From the NCBI RefSeq assembly GCF_002234675.1, contig NC_019870.2, positions 6,270,485-6,334,484 on the forward strand: a DNA stretch of 64,000 nucleotides. The letters run 5' to 3'. Position numbers and translations under genes: made by a program. Origin of the DNA: Oryzias latipes (lineage: Eukaryota; Chordata; Actinopteri; Beloniformes; Adrianichthyidae). Under the pieces are notes generated by a model. It did no database searches. It was not told the DNA's origin and was given only the letters and a program-made list of their open reading frames with translations. Position 1 is the stretch's first letter; each line of letters opens with the position of its first letter. Positions 34,571 to 46,670 of the stretch are shown one piece after another.

Positions 34571-35770
34571 CATGAAATTAGTTTGGAAGAAAATGAAATC
34601 GAAGACGGCTAATGTAAGGTGCTGCTTCTCTGTCGCTAAAAACAACCAGCACCATCTGCAAAATTCATCACATCAGTGGGGATTAAAGACAAATGTGCCA
34701 TTTAAGGTCTAAACCCCCGCGGGTGCCTTGCTCCGTGGCTTCTGAACTGCAAACACTGAATAAAAAGATCACCACCCGCCCCAGCATGACTTATATAAAC
34801 ATTAGCCTCCATGTATTATTAAAGATTGTGTGACTGAACAGACTCCGTGACCTCTGATGAGACTGCAGTGTCTGTTGGACGGAACCTAATAGGAAAATCT
34901 TGAGCTTGATTCTGTTTGAACAGCCTTTGTATGAATTATGTCAGGAAAGTATCAGCCTCATGGCGAGAACATTAAATATGCATTGGAATTTTAGAGTGAT
35001 GTTCAGAGCGGCGCACACCTTGTGAAATACATATATATTTTAAAAAGCCCTTGCAGCTTTGCGTTGTCATTTGAGTTATGGCTGTATTACAATTCTCCAC
35101 AGTCGGAGCCTAAATCTACTGAAAGTCTGAGTGTTACACTACGCCTCCACACCTCTCCTCCTCTCATGAAATCCCTCAGTGCTGCAGCCCTCACACCAAC
35201 ACAAAAAGAGGAAAAGAGGACGCACACACCCACATTTGCACCGGCTCCGTAATGTGTGACATGCATATTTTATGGACAACCTTTCACTCCAATCTCAGGG
35301 CGAAACCCGAGGGGGCTCTGATGGTTGGAAGTCGCATCGACTAGACAAACATTTTCCTTCCAAGCCGTCAGGAACTGAACAGGAGCGCTGATTACTTCCA
35401 GCACTGTTAATCCTGTACTGGATTACTGATGTGACTGCCTGAGATGCAATGCAGATAATAACAAGAGCAAGTCTGAATTAGGTTATTTAAAGGTGTTTTT
35501 AGGATGAAATCAAACAGGAAAGACTCCATCATATTTTTGGTGAAATCCTTTCAGAGGAGATTGATGGTGAAGTGTGCAGCACAGTGGTTTCCTCTGGGTT
35601 ATGAAGCTCATATTTTTTTTTTTGAAAACCTGAATAAACACTGACAAAACCAGACATCTGAAAAAAAAGCTTGGATTCATGTGAGCGGGGGGACTTTGAA
35701 AGGTTCATAGCATTAAACCTCTCCACAATGCAAAAGCATACAAGAAAAAGGTAGTCATCCATTTTCCTGG
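34571..35770. other. Repeat-poor intergenic stretch, possible non-coding element
   Basis: No repeat hallmark or coding exon was recognised. The section 34,840-35,340 has balanced composition and octamer-like AATATGCAT (34,975-34,983), so it is a candidate for conserved regulatory DNA. This cannot be shown from one genome. Confidence 0.3.
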
Positions 35771-35774
35771 ATGA

Positions 35775-36145
35775 TTCCTACACTTTTTTACTTAGTGACT
35801 CCCCTAAAAAACAATTTTGACTGCGCAGGATCTTAGCCATTCCTTGCATGGTGGTTTTCTGGACTGAGGTCTTCGCAGGGATCTGTTGTAGCCACTCCTC
35901 CGGTTTAGGGGTGCTCCAATTACCAAGGCCTCCACAGTTCCGTGCTTTCTCCAGTACTTCTCTGACTCCCTGGTATTTCTCCAGTTTCTCATGTCTCTTC
36001 TTCTTGATGTTCCCATCACTTGGCACTGCCACATCCACCACAACAGCATTCCTGTTCATCATCCACCACTACAATGTCTGGTTGGTCCGCCTTTACCATC
36101 CTACTAACAGATACTAACAGTCTGGATCTCTCAATCTCTGCCACT
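35775..36145 (-). pseudogene. LINE ORF2 C-terminal remnant, frameshifted
   Basis: The minus-strand translation reads VVVDVAVPSDGNIKKKRHEK, then LEKYQGVREVLEKA, PKPEEWLQQIP, SVQKTTM and AKILR. This is the conserved C-terminal block of a LINE polyprotein that I recognise from many fish and invertebrate genomes. Upstream, VKADQPDIVVVD lies in another frame, so a one-base shift breaks the protein near 36,060. Only this tail survives. Confidence 0.75.
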
Positions 36146-38600
36146 TTCTAAGGAGTTTCACACTTTGACCTTGGGGTTTCCAGTCCATCAGCAGTACAGG
36201 TTGATGTTTGGAAATTAAGAATTCCTGGAAACTATTTGTCTTTATGCTGTTTGCAGTTCATCTCAAATAAGGTTTATTATGCAAATCTGGTAAAGTCCGA
36301 CAGGAAACCTCTGACCACTATCAATGGGTTACATTACAAAATAATAAGAGGAACTTTTGTTATTGACTAAATAACACATTTTTTTTGCTGCAAAATTAAT
36401 GTATTTATAAGGCACTCCGGATTATCGAAAAATTGTAAGGCTTTTAAATGCGCCTTACAGTGGAGTGAATTTGGCTCTTATTTTCTGTACTGTAATACAA
36501 AGAATTTCTTTCAAATAAAATAATACAACGTGGTTTCCTGGATTCTTTTTTACATTTAGTCTCTCAGTGTTAAAGAGTAATGATGTAATGATCATTACAG
36601 ACCATACAGGCAAAGGTTTTTGTTGTTATGTGTACATGATGGCCCTGAAGTTCAAATCACATCAATGCAAAAACATTTGAATCACAACAGAACAAAGAAA
36701 AAAATCCAGAAACCAAATTATAAAAAACAAAAACAAATTTACAAAAAACAAAAATGAATGTTAGAAAAATAAGAAACTTTTGGGACATTGATGATTGGAT
36801 GATGATATTTATTATAGCTTTACGTCAAATAAGGACAAATCCAATCAGCGATGTCCCATAGTACCACACTTTTCCACTTTCTCATCGTGTTTCATTTTTT
36901 TAATATTTCTTTTTTTCCTCCCAGAAATTACTTTTGTTTTGCTAAATTCATTTTCTTTTTTGGTTTCTGAAATTTTGTTTTATTTTCTAAGATGTCATCC
37001 TTTTCTTTTTTTCATATTTGTTTTGCTTTTTCAACAGTCGTGATCCTTAACATGTTTTTGCGCTAAATGATGTGTTGATGTGATTGCATCTCATGGTCAC
37101 CGTATGTTTACAATATTCTGAAATGATTTCCTGTATATAATCAGCTCTGCCTCATAGTTAGGCCTGTTGAAATGGTACATTCTATACATTTTAGTGATTC
37201 GGTCCTTTTTAAAACATAGTGTGGAGACAAAAATGATTGAGTTAGCACAAACATTTTTTTTTACATGAACACTTTTGTCCTGCACCATCTGCATTTACCT
37301 CTCTGTGCTTATTTACTTAACATTTTTGCGGTTGTATTAAATCATTGATCATAGAAAGGGGGGTTAATGGACAACATTTGACCCCCTGAGAGAAATTAAA
37401 TGTATTATCTTTATACCTAATCGATCCTATGCTGTGTGGATGATGGAGAGTTGGAAGGGTCAAAGCGTTTATTTCCTCTGATGCTGTTCTCTGAGCTCTT
37501 GGGAGATCGTCTTTAAACTTTGGCTGCAAGGATCCAAGGTTGTAAATGTATTGATCGTCCTTGGAAAGAATACCTTTTGGTCCAAAGTTTAAAAAAAAAG
37601 AAAGAAAATGTGTGTTTACACAGCTGTAGAGTTCCAAAACTCTTTGTCATGTCATCCTACACTTTAATCCCTTCTAAAAATAGATGTAAAATGACATTTT
37701 TTACAAGAAAATCACATCTACCCACTACTGTTTCATATTTCATACAACTTTAAATAATAAGTGGAGGAAAAAAATGTCAAATTAAGTAAAACGGGAAAAT
37801 GAGTTTTCATGAAAAATGAATCTGCAGGATCTGTGAGAAAATTTCATCCAGTCAAAGTGGTTATGCAACCGAGGCTCTTAGAAACAGCAGAGCCTCAGAC
37901 TGTGAAAAGCAAGGACATCTACTGGTAATAACACATGAGGTGAGAGGCTGAGAAACAGCAAGGACAAATGAAAGAGATCAACCGGCCATGTTTAAATAAC
38001 CAGCCTTCTGACAGACATTACTTGAGACACAAATTGAAGTCGGCAGAAGCTCAGAGCTGAATTAATTTAATTTATCTCCTTGATTATTGCGTGTTTTCAA
38101 TACACGCCTCAGTCTGCTTGGGGGTCACAGGGGAGCTGGAGCCTATCCCAGCTGTCATCAGGCGAGAAGCAGACTGCACTCTGGACAATTCATTTGGCTA
38201 TAATGGGTCTGCTTTTATTGCACATGAAGTCTTTACAAGATTACAAGACAGAAACGGAGAAGAAATGTTTGAATTTACACTGACTGCTTCAGCTCATTTG
38301 GATTAGGGAAAGAAATTCAACACAAAACTGTCACAAGGAATAGTGAACATCTTTTTCAAGAGAGTTTTCAAAGTGTCTTTGCTAAGAATCCCATCATCGG
38401 CGTGTAAAAGAATAGCACCTTCACTCCAGGACCGTTCATTGGTCTCATTTGGCAGAAAGTACCAAAAATGTTTAACTTTTATAATATTTGCTTTGCTTTT
38501 GCATTAGAGAGAGCTTTTGCAATACCCTGAAGCCACAACAGCTAAATCATCAAGAGGTTAAAAATTATCATGAAGAAGAAAACAGATTTGTCTTTTTTTG
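36146..38600. other. AT-rich intergenic DNA, no gene seen
   Basis: One degenerate MITE-like trace occurs at about 36,405-36,475 (ATAAGGCACTCCGGATTAT, then TGCGCCTTACAGT), a motif common in fish genomes. A short old repeat piece lies near 38,105-38,185. The rest is featureless A/T-rich sequence. Confidence 0.4.
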
Positions 38601-38607
38601 CCATAAT

Positions 38608-39116
38608 CCTAATGCGACGTACACATGTGATGCGCATTCAAGAACACGCTAAACGGGCATTCTTAAACACGCTTTTAGCCAATGGTGTTCACACCGGACT
38701 GCTGCTACATGATGCTAGCACATGTACTCGCATTTGGAAGAGGCTTGTTGTGAAATGTGGTGCAAATTTAGTGAATCTTGCTGTAGGCTTTTTCTTTCAC
38801 AGCTCTATTATGATATTTAAAAGACTTGGTTTTATTTAACAACAACCCTGGACAAAATGCAATCAGTCATTTCTCCTCTGCGATCAATTTTCAAACGATT
38901 GGCACTTTGAAAGTGACGCTACTACCAAATCCAAGTCCCTGACTGGTCAAAGTTCAACTGGTTTAGCTATCAACCGGCAGTCAATGGCCATGTGTTTTTT
39001 ACACAGACCCTGAAAACGGACTTGCGTGGCAACACGTGAACATTTACACGCGTTCACATACATGAATGGAAGTGGCCACTTAAATGCCCGTTTCCAAGCC
39101 CGGTGTGTACCCAGCA
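38608..39116. repeat. Relative of the Harbinger-like element at 34,019
   Basis: Shares GGAAGAGGCTTGTTGTGAAATG and GTCAAAGTTCAACTGGTTTAG in the same order and spacing. GCGCATTCAAGAACACGC at the left and a CCGGTGTGTACCCAGCATC end at the right look like decayed inverted termini. No clean 3-bp duplication was found, so the boundaries are approximate. Confidence 0.5.
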
Positions 39117-39382
39117 TCACAAATCACTCTTTCAATGCTCACACTTTTTGGTCCACTAGAGAGTTTGTTTGCATTCTTGGTGTTGCTGAATTCCACCGAG
39201 GAACAGAAATTTTCAGGTGGACCAGGAATTGGTTATTGGAGTTTACGTCTCAGTTTGGGGTTTACCCCCAAGACTGAGGGGGTACACCCAGGGCATGGGG
39301 GTTTCCCTGTACAGGTGCTGCACGTTTTTGGGTTCTTCGGGCCGGTACAGGATTGCAGAGAGGAGCTGCAGCTGCATCGTAA

Positions 39383-39592
39383 CCCTTGTGCTATCCTAGG
39401 CACTTTACCATTGGGAGTTGGGTCATCTAGACCCACTAGACAGTGCGCTGAACCTTTTTTCTTCAATGATTTGTGAACCTCACTGGTGTTCATGGATTAC
39501 ATTAAATCTTTCCACCTTTATCCATCTTTGTTATGGTAGAGAGAACACGTCAATGCAAGGGTGGGGTCAGCTAAGATAGCATAGCACAAGGG
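39383..39592 (+). mobile_element. piggyBac-like MITE, copy A, 210 bp
   Basis: Ends are CCCTTGTGCTATCCTAGGC and, reverse-complemented, CCCTTGTGCTATGCTATC. The flanks are GTAA on the left (one change from TTAA) and TTAA on the right. TTAA duplication with CCCTT termini is the piggyBac pattern. Confidence 0.75.
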
Positions 39593-40489
39593 TTAAAGGG
39601 AGCACAGGTGCGCCTTGCTGTTCCCTTGAGGGTTGTACAGCCACCTCAAGGGACATCGTGAAAATGTAACGTACCATTGTTGTAAGCGTATCATGAAGTG
39701 TCTGTAATGTTATTGTTAGTTTCACGCACTTAAGATGCACAGGGGATGCCGCTGTACATCACACAAAAAAGTGCATACATTTCTCGCTCTCGCTTGTCGG
39801 TCCATGAGCTTGATATTTTGTGCGAGCTACCTGCGTGCCCTGTACATTTTTTTGCGCACATGTAACCCCTTTCCACCCATAAGCAGTTTTTCCAGCAGTT
39901 TTTTTTCCACTGGTGTTAACAAAATGAAGAAGTAAGACATAAACTAGCCAGGAAGAAATACACCCTCGTCACTCTGATTGTAAAAGGGTCAAACAATTCA
40001 TGGCAAAGATCATGTTACCCCAGACTCACTATACTGACTTAATGAGAAACAAGAAGAGTGCCCTAGCAAACTCCATGCCCCCCAGTAAAGGTAATTACAT
40101 TTTTAATTACACAATCAGGATCTGATTCGGTGATGAAGCTCATAATTCTGTTCCCTTTTAACTGAAGGACCCATCATGCCGGTGATTACACTGATGGGTC
40201 ACAGACAGCAGCAATGATGGTAGTTACAGAAGGCAGAGAGCCACATGAAGATCAAACCAAAGAGTGTTGATGCATACATTTCTTTGATATGCCCGGGACA
40301 CTGATCTGTTCTGTTCTGTTTGGGTGTTGTGGTTGCAATTTGAGCACAAAGCAAACATTCGTAATTGCAAAAGCCCTCTGAGGCTTCCTGGTGACATTGG
40401 ATTGTTTCTCTTCTGCTCAAATACGATTTTTTGGGGATGTTTCCGGTTTTTAACTTTCTTAATCGAGCCAAAATTTCACCTTAAAGTCC

Positions 40490-41660
40490 AATCATTGTTT
40501 GATGTATGTTTAAAGCATTCCCAGTGGTCTTTTGATTTTGACTACCGTATTTTCCGGACTATAAGTAGCCCTTTAATTTCATAGTTTGGCAAGGGGTGCG
40601 ACTTATACACTGCAGCGAATTATATTAGAAATAAATTGAAATAAATACATTGTTAACCCTCCTGTTATGTTCATTTGTAAGGAACAGAGATGATGTTTCT
40701 GGGTCAATTTGATGTATGAGGTATGTTAAGTGTTAAGAGTATGTTAAGTGACTCACAGAATCAGCAAACTTTTTTTACAGTAAGATCTTGAAGGCTAACA
40801 ACATAATATTCTATTTTCCAATGATTTCATAGATTCAGAAATGCAATAAAAATAACAACTGTTTCTACAAATACAGGATGAAAACAGAGTATTAGTTGGC
40901 CAATGATGCTTCATGAAAGGAATAAATAAATAAGTATGAGAAAGAATTACTGTGAAATAATGAGATAAACAGTCTGCTATGATTGCGTAATATGAGGTTG
41001 TGCAAGTTATTAGTTCTTTGTCTCAGATTTTGTCAAATAAATTTCCCATCAAAATGCGACTTATAGTCCAGTGCGACTTATCTGTGTTTTTTCTACTTTA
41101 TAATGCATTTTTGGGCTGGTGCGACTTATACTCCGCAGCGACTTATAGTCCGGAAAATACGGTATGTCGTTTTAAGACAAAATCCAAAAACCTGTTTCAT
41201 TTTGTAGGACAGAGTTTCTGCAGAGCACAAGTAGCTCATTAGAAATTTGCCTCTGAGTTGTGGATAGGACTGTTAGCACGGAGTGAGCCGACCGCCTTCC
41301 CCATTATCCATCTGTTTACACGCTCTCTCACTAGTTCACAACCCCAAATCAACCTAACCTAACCTAACCTAACAAGAAAATGTTGTGCAACCTTGGCGCA
41401 ATCCAGCTGTACAGCATTGAGGCAGATTCCATCTCAGACGAGGAAAACGAAGACGTTCATGGATCTATTTGTCTACAAGTGGATCAGAATGGAGCGGAGC
41501 AGGGAGCTTGTCACAAATACACTCTTTTGTGTCTGTTCCTGATTCCCAACATTCTCAGATAAAAACATATTCAAAATGCAATCATTAGTAAAATGCCACA
41601 AAAACTTTTTAAAATCTCCCAAAACATAATTTTCATCGGCGTGGAACTCTAAATAAGAAA
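40490..41660 (+). repeat. Family R repeat, copy 4, split by a Tc1-like MITE
   Basis: The 5' part is TTTAAAGCATTCCCAGTGG (40,510-40,528). The family resumes at 41,165 after the insertion with AATCCAAAAACCTG, TAGGACAGAGTTTCTGCAG, ATTAGAAATTTGCCTCTGAG, CATGGATCTATTTG and the 3' AATGCCACAAAAAC. An expansion of five AACCT pentamers (about 41,354-41,376) replaces the single CAACCTAACATTAG of other copies. Confidence 0.7.
40545..41162. mobile_element. Tc1/mariner-like MITE, 618 bp, TSD TA
   Basis: The first 20 bases, CCGTATTTTCCGGACTATAA, are exactly repeated in inverse at the right end, and the match extends to 22. TA flanks both sides (40,543-40,544 and 41,163-41,164), the Tc1/mariner duplication. 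Subterminal GTGCGACTTATA motifs repeat inside. It is inserted within family R copy 4, so it is younger than that copy. No coding capacity. Confidence 0.85.
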
Positions 41661-42948
41661 AATCTGAGATGAATGCCTATTATTTGACTAACTTTGCAAG
41701 AAGGAGTGTGTATTTAATTAAACCAGCTGTCAACCAAGAAGAAAATAATTTCGCGCTCTGCAGTTACATCAGACACTCTGCTTTTGCAACAAACCATGCA
41801 GTTAATGTTTTTGTGTGTGGGTGGAGTGGCGTATGTGTTCTGAGTGGGAGCGAGGCCACAGCCGGGGTCTCTCTGAACTCCATCCTCAAGCCTTTTTCCA
41901 CATCTCACTGTCAGACCTCTTTCCACCATCTGTGAGCTCCTCGCAAGGCTCATCCTCGGTGTTTATTTCGAGTTTGTATGCTTTTGAATTTCACATGAAG
42001 CAGTTAACAAGTTCTTGCTTTGGCTCATCTGTGAAGGCAAAGTGTTGGAAACCATCTTCAAGCCACAGAAACGGATTCTTCCAGCTGTACGTGCTTAAAC
42101 TTGCTCACAAAAACCAAAACGTTTGCTTTTGATGGCGGGATTAAACTGCTATTTTGGGCCAAATAAACAAATAAAATCACATCAACCCATCCAATGTATT
42201 CTAAAATGGCATTCTGGTTACATTTGGAGCTGTTGGGAGTCCAAAAAAATAAAGAAAATCTAGAATATGACTCTGCTGCCTCCTAGAGGTGAGATATGGA
42301 ATTAATATTAGACGTTATGGAAAGATAAGATAAGACAAGACAAGACAAAAATTATTTTTGCAGCACGAGCATTTGACACTATAGACTGTAAAAAAGACTT
42401 CAAGGCAAAAAATCAATAAATAAACAATCAATGCTCAAGTAAACAGAAAATGCAGAGAAAAAACAGACGAACTGGATTCAAATGCCTAAAGAAAATAAAC
42501 GGGAATTTACTATTTTATTGAAAATAATGTTGGAAAAATCTCTTAAAATGTGCAAATCCTTATGAAAGCCATTCAAAAAAATACGTATTTATCAAAATAC
42601 AAATTAATGTGTATGAACATTTCAATAAAGAATTAAAATAAAAGAATGAATAAATGCAGAAACCTGAATTTAAGTCAAAAAAACCAGCTGAAAAGGAGAC
42701 AGACAAAGTGGAAAAAGATACAGTGAGTAATTTCACGTTTTCATGTAATGTATGGTTGCTTTAGCCTATATTAAACCTTTACAAAAGCACTTAAAAGTGT
42801 GAACGCCGAATTATTTCATTCAGTTTTTCATGTTTGCATCTTAAAATATCAGAGCCTGCATGGATCTGCACTGCCATCTAGTGGCAAGAAACTGAAAAAA
42901 CTACCTCAGCATGAAATACTGTTGGAAATGCTTTAATCTTTCCATTAA

Positions 42949-43154
42949 CCCTTGTGCTATCCTAGGCACTTTACCATTGGGAGTGGGATCATCTAGACCC
43001 CACTAGACAGTGCGCTGAACCTTTTCTTTTCAATGATTTGTGATCTTCAATGGTGTCCATGGATTACATGAAATCCTCTTCACCTTTATCCACCTTTGTC
43101 ATGGTAGGGAGAACACGTCAATGGTCATCTTGACCTCATAGGACAGCACAAGGG
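42949..43154 (+). mobile_element. piggyBac-like MITE, copy B, 206 bp, TSD TTAA
   Basis: The cleanest copy: TTAA (42,945-42,948), CCCTTGTGCTATCCTAGGC at the start, GGACAGCACAAGGG at the end, TTAA (43,155-43,158). The interior has GACAGTGCGCTGAACC and CCATGGATTACATGAAATC as in the other copies. Confidence 0.8.
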
Positions 43155-43159
43155 TTAAA

Positions 43160-44300
43160 AAGGTATTTATATTGAAATACACGCTAAAGTGTTAGAGGAT
43201 CTGCTCTAAGTGTGGTAAGTGTTGATTCTAAAGGGCTAAGAAGAAGCAGTGCAGCCATGTTAGTGGCTTTGCCTGAAGCGCTTGATCCTGCTGGCTTGGA
43301 GCTTTCCCCGGGCCGTCCTGATCTTTCTGTTTGTTCTCAACAAAGCATCTGAAACCCAGAGCAACATCCAGACCTCTCTGAACCAAACCTTCATATAAAA
43401 TGTACCCGCTACAGTAATTTACATGAAATTGCTTATAAGCAACATGTGTATCACTTCATTACTTTATTTACTTTATTAACTTTTGCCTTACATAAATACT
43501 TTGAAAGACATTTTTCTTTTTCAGCATTTTACATTTTTTGCTTCAAAGTTCATCTCTCTGCCCATTGAAAGCTTTTAAAAGAGGAACCCTCACGCTCTAG
43601 AAGCAATGAGAACATTGTTAACTCAAATGGTTTTGGTTTTTAAAGATATTCCCTTTATGGAAGCATTTCTTTAGCATAATTAAAAATAAAAGTCAAAACC
43701 AGAAATATTTTTTCATTTTCCAAATTAAGCTGCATTTTTTGACTCAAAATTAAAATGAAAAATCAATCCTTAAAAATGCTTTTCATTTTCTTCTTAAACA
43801 CTGCTTATACTGTCACTAAATTAAAATGATAAGGAAAATGGTATTTGACATTTCATTTTCAAAAAGATCTCTGGTAAATATGTAGCAAAATTCAGTTAGA
43901 AATGTCTAATTTGACGATTAAATGGATTAACAGAAATGCTTTTTCATTTTCTACATGCTAGGAGCAGTGCAGCCAGGCTTGTAGCCTTGTGTTAGTGGCA
44001 GGGGGAGAGGGCTTTGTGACAGTTGTGCACTCCTGATGATTGTACACAGTTTCTGTGTACCATGAAGAAAAGAATGTGCATAAAACCCAATAAAATATGG
44101 AGACTAAAGAATAGGGGTGGAAAATTTAGTGATTCTAGAGACCCTAAAGCAAAGAATCCATCTTTATTAACAAAGTACTTTACATCCAAGAGACCGAGGT
44201 GCTCCACAGGTTGACTACATGAAAGTACACAACACTAAATAGTCAAATGTGCTGAAATGCTAAAATAGGAGTTATGACACAAACTTAAAATAATACAAAT
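43160..44300. other. Intergenic DNA, no gene seen
   Basis: AT-rich with TTCATTTTC-like repeats around 43,690-43,950. No exon recognised. Confidence 0.4.
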
Positions 44301-44304
44301 TTAA

Positions 44305-44483
44305 CAATGGGAGTTGGGTCATCTAGACCCACTAGACAGTGCGCTGAACCTTTTTTCTTCAATGATTTGTGATCTTCACTGGTGTCCATGGATTACATGA
44401 AATCTTTCCACCTTTATCCACCTTTGTCATGGTAGGGAGAACACGTCAATGTAAGGGTGGGGTCATCTAAGATAGCACAAGGG
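44305..44483 (+). mobile_element. piggyBac-like MITE, copy C, 5'-truncated
   Basis: Begins at CAATGGGAGTTGGGTCATC, lacking the first ~27 bases of the family, and ends GATAGCACAAGGG followed by TTAA (44,484-44,487). A TTAA at 44,301-44,304 abuts the truncated start, possibly by chance. Confidence 0.7.
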
Positions 44484-44519
44484 TTAACAGTTACATTGCA
44501 CACAACCTAAACTCATTCA

Positions 44520-44760
44520 TTCTTCTGAACTGTTAGTTCCCTTTTGGGGTCACGGAGCTGCCAGAAGTGAAGGCTGGGGACACCCTGGACAGGTCGCCAG
44601 TCTGTTGCAGGGCCACAATCACAATCGTACACCCATACACCCAAGCTCCACACAGAAAGGTCCCCTGTAGATGTTCTGTTTCAGGTCCAAGACCTGAACT
44701 GGAGGCCTTCTTACTGTGAGGCGAGAGCTCTAACGACTGCACCACAGTGCAGCCACAGCC
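44520..44760 (+). repeat. Old interspersed repeat, second copy
   Basis: TTTTGGGGTCACGGAGCTG, GACACCCTGGACAGGTCGCC, CAGTCTGTTGCAGGGCCACA, CTCCACACAGAAAGG, TTCTTACTGTGAGGCGAGAG and CTGCACCACAGTGC are in the same order as the copy at 24,080-24,400, including its left end, which that copy has in weaker form. Confidence 0.6.
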
Positions 44761-45257
44761 TACACTAAACAAAACTAAAACATTTCTATGATCGACCAAA
44801 CCCTGTCCAGACTAGAAAACTGTGAAACCACATAAACCTGCACACCAAAAATTGAAAAAAAAAACTTAACTTCAATTGTCAATTGTTTATTGGGATTAAG
44901 AGTGCTGTCTGTTTTAAAGCCATGGTTTGAAATGGTTGACTTTAATATCTGACCTAAAGATTCCAGGTCTACAACAGAAGTTTTGGAAGGGCTGCTGAAT
45001 CGTGACTTCCATCTTTTTTTGTTAAAATTGAGTCAATTTGAAGCCATCCAGGCTTTTATGTCATCAAGACATTTAGCAAAGAAGTGATGGAGAGCTTTTA
45101 TTCCTTTTCAAAGGCACATAAACATGGATGTCATCAGTGTTATAGTGGAATTTAAATCCAAATCTTCATGGTAAGTTATTTGTCCCTCTGTCTCCCTCTT
45201 CTGGTTGTTTTTAGATGTGCATTCCCATTCCTGCTGGTTTCTGTTTTGTCACCACGT

Positions 45258-45461
45258 GTGGTGCTATCCTAGGCACTTTAACATTGGGAGTTGGGTCATC
45301 TAGAACCACTAGACAGTGTTCTAAACCTTTTTTTTCCAATTATTTGTGAACCCCACTGGTGTCCATGGATTACATGAAATCTTTCCACCTTTTTCCACCT
45401 TTGTCATGTTAGAAATGACACGTCAATGCAAGGGTGGGGGTCATCTAAGATAGCACAAGGG
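45258..45461 (+). mobile_element. piggyBac-like MITE, copy D
   Basis: The right end GATAGCACAAGGG followed by TTAC is well kept. The left end is mutated (TGTGGTGCTATCCTAGGC). The interior matches the family, including CCATGGATTACATGAAATC. Confidence 0.7.
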
Positions 45462-46305
45462 TTACACGCTCTTTCAACGTGACACAACCTTTCTTTTGTA
45501 TTCAAGCCATTAAATGCATTACCAGAATGCCTACACAGTGTTAAGAATGAAAAATTAAAAGTTTATGGTCAGTGGTTTGTGGTGTGGACGGCAGTTGTTA
45601 GATCTAGAAGTACAAGTGCAGGAGCAGGAGCAGAGCCGAGGGTATGAAGGTATTAATGTTCCAAAATGGACGAGCTTGTAGATTTGATTTGAGAACTTGT
45701 AATACAGAATGTGAATACTTGTGCAAAAAAAATCTGCATCTGTGTGTAAAAATCTTCTGCTGTGAACTGACAAATTTCCATTTGCATGTGTTCATTTAGA
45801 GTTACAACTTCAAATCTGTGATTACAACTGCTCAAATGTGCTTCTGCGTGTGCTCGAATCTGCTGGCGCAAATCACAAGTGCGCTACAACTGCGCTCTGA
45901 ATTCTGACACATTCCTTGCGAGAAATTTGTGTCTAAACTGATCTGTGTCCGATAATGGACCTGGGGGGGGGGGGGTTAGAGGAGGCGGAGTCAACCAATC
46001 AGAGTGCAGGATTCGGAGAACTTGGTAAAGTTAGAAAGAGCTTCACAGAGTCGGACTTCCTGCTTCAATAACTCTTCTGATAAACTTTCAAATGTGACAG
46101 CAAGTCTCTCAATCGTTTTGTATTAACACGGAGAGTGAACTAAAAATGCATTTCTAAAGAAAAAAGTCAGTTTTTCCAGCATTTTAATGAGAAATGATCT
46201 CTTTGTGCTTTAAATGCAGACATTTAGTTTAATCCAAATATATTAATAGTAAGTTAAATAATCTCTGAATACTAGCTAGTCTGACATCAAGCCTGTCCAA
46301 AGAGG
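45462..46305. other. Intergenic DNA, no gene seen
   Basis: Contains a G run (45,963-45,975). Open frames are short. Nothing recognised. Confidence 0.4.
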
Positions 46306-46309
46306 AATG

Positions 46310-46670
46310 TTATAAGTCTAACTTTGAATGTGGAAACTGTGTTGGCCTCTCTTCCATGAGCTGGGATCTTATTCCATAAAACAGAGGCTTGTTGGCTAAA
46401 TGCTCTACCTCCAACTGTACTTTTAGAAAGTCTGGAAACCACAAGCAGTCCTGCATTTTGCGAGCGAAGTGTCCTTTTGGGTGATAAGGCACTGTGAGGT
46501 CTTTAATACAGGACTGGGCCATACCATTTAAGGCCTTATGGGTTAACAGTAGGATTTTGAACTTGATTCCAGATTCAACTGGGAGCCAGTGAAGTGAAAC
46601 TAAGCCAGGATTGATGTGTTCTCTTCTGCTAGTTCCTGCTAACAATCTAGCTGGAGTACTCTAAATAAAA
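46310..46670 (-). pseudogene. LINE ORF2 C-terminal remnant (L2-like)
   Basis: The minus strand reads SRREHINPGLVSLHWLPVES, then KFKILLLTHKALNGMAQS and SCIKDL. The LHWLPV...KILLLT.KAL.G pattern is typical of the tail of fish L2-group LINEs. The frame lacks everything upstream, so this is a 5'-truncated copy. Confidence 0.7.

Noticed and set aside
35529..35762. 77-codon minus-strand frame
   Set aside because: No similarity, AT-rich codon content and no splice context; treated as chance.
41354..41376. Five AACCT repeats, resembling the arthropod telomere unit
   Set aside because: Other family R copies have a single CAACCTAACATTAG at the same place, so this is a local microsatellite expansion in a repeat; vertebrate telomeres use TTAGGG.
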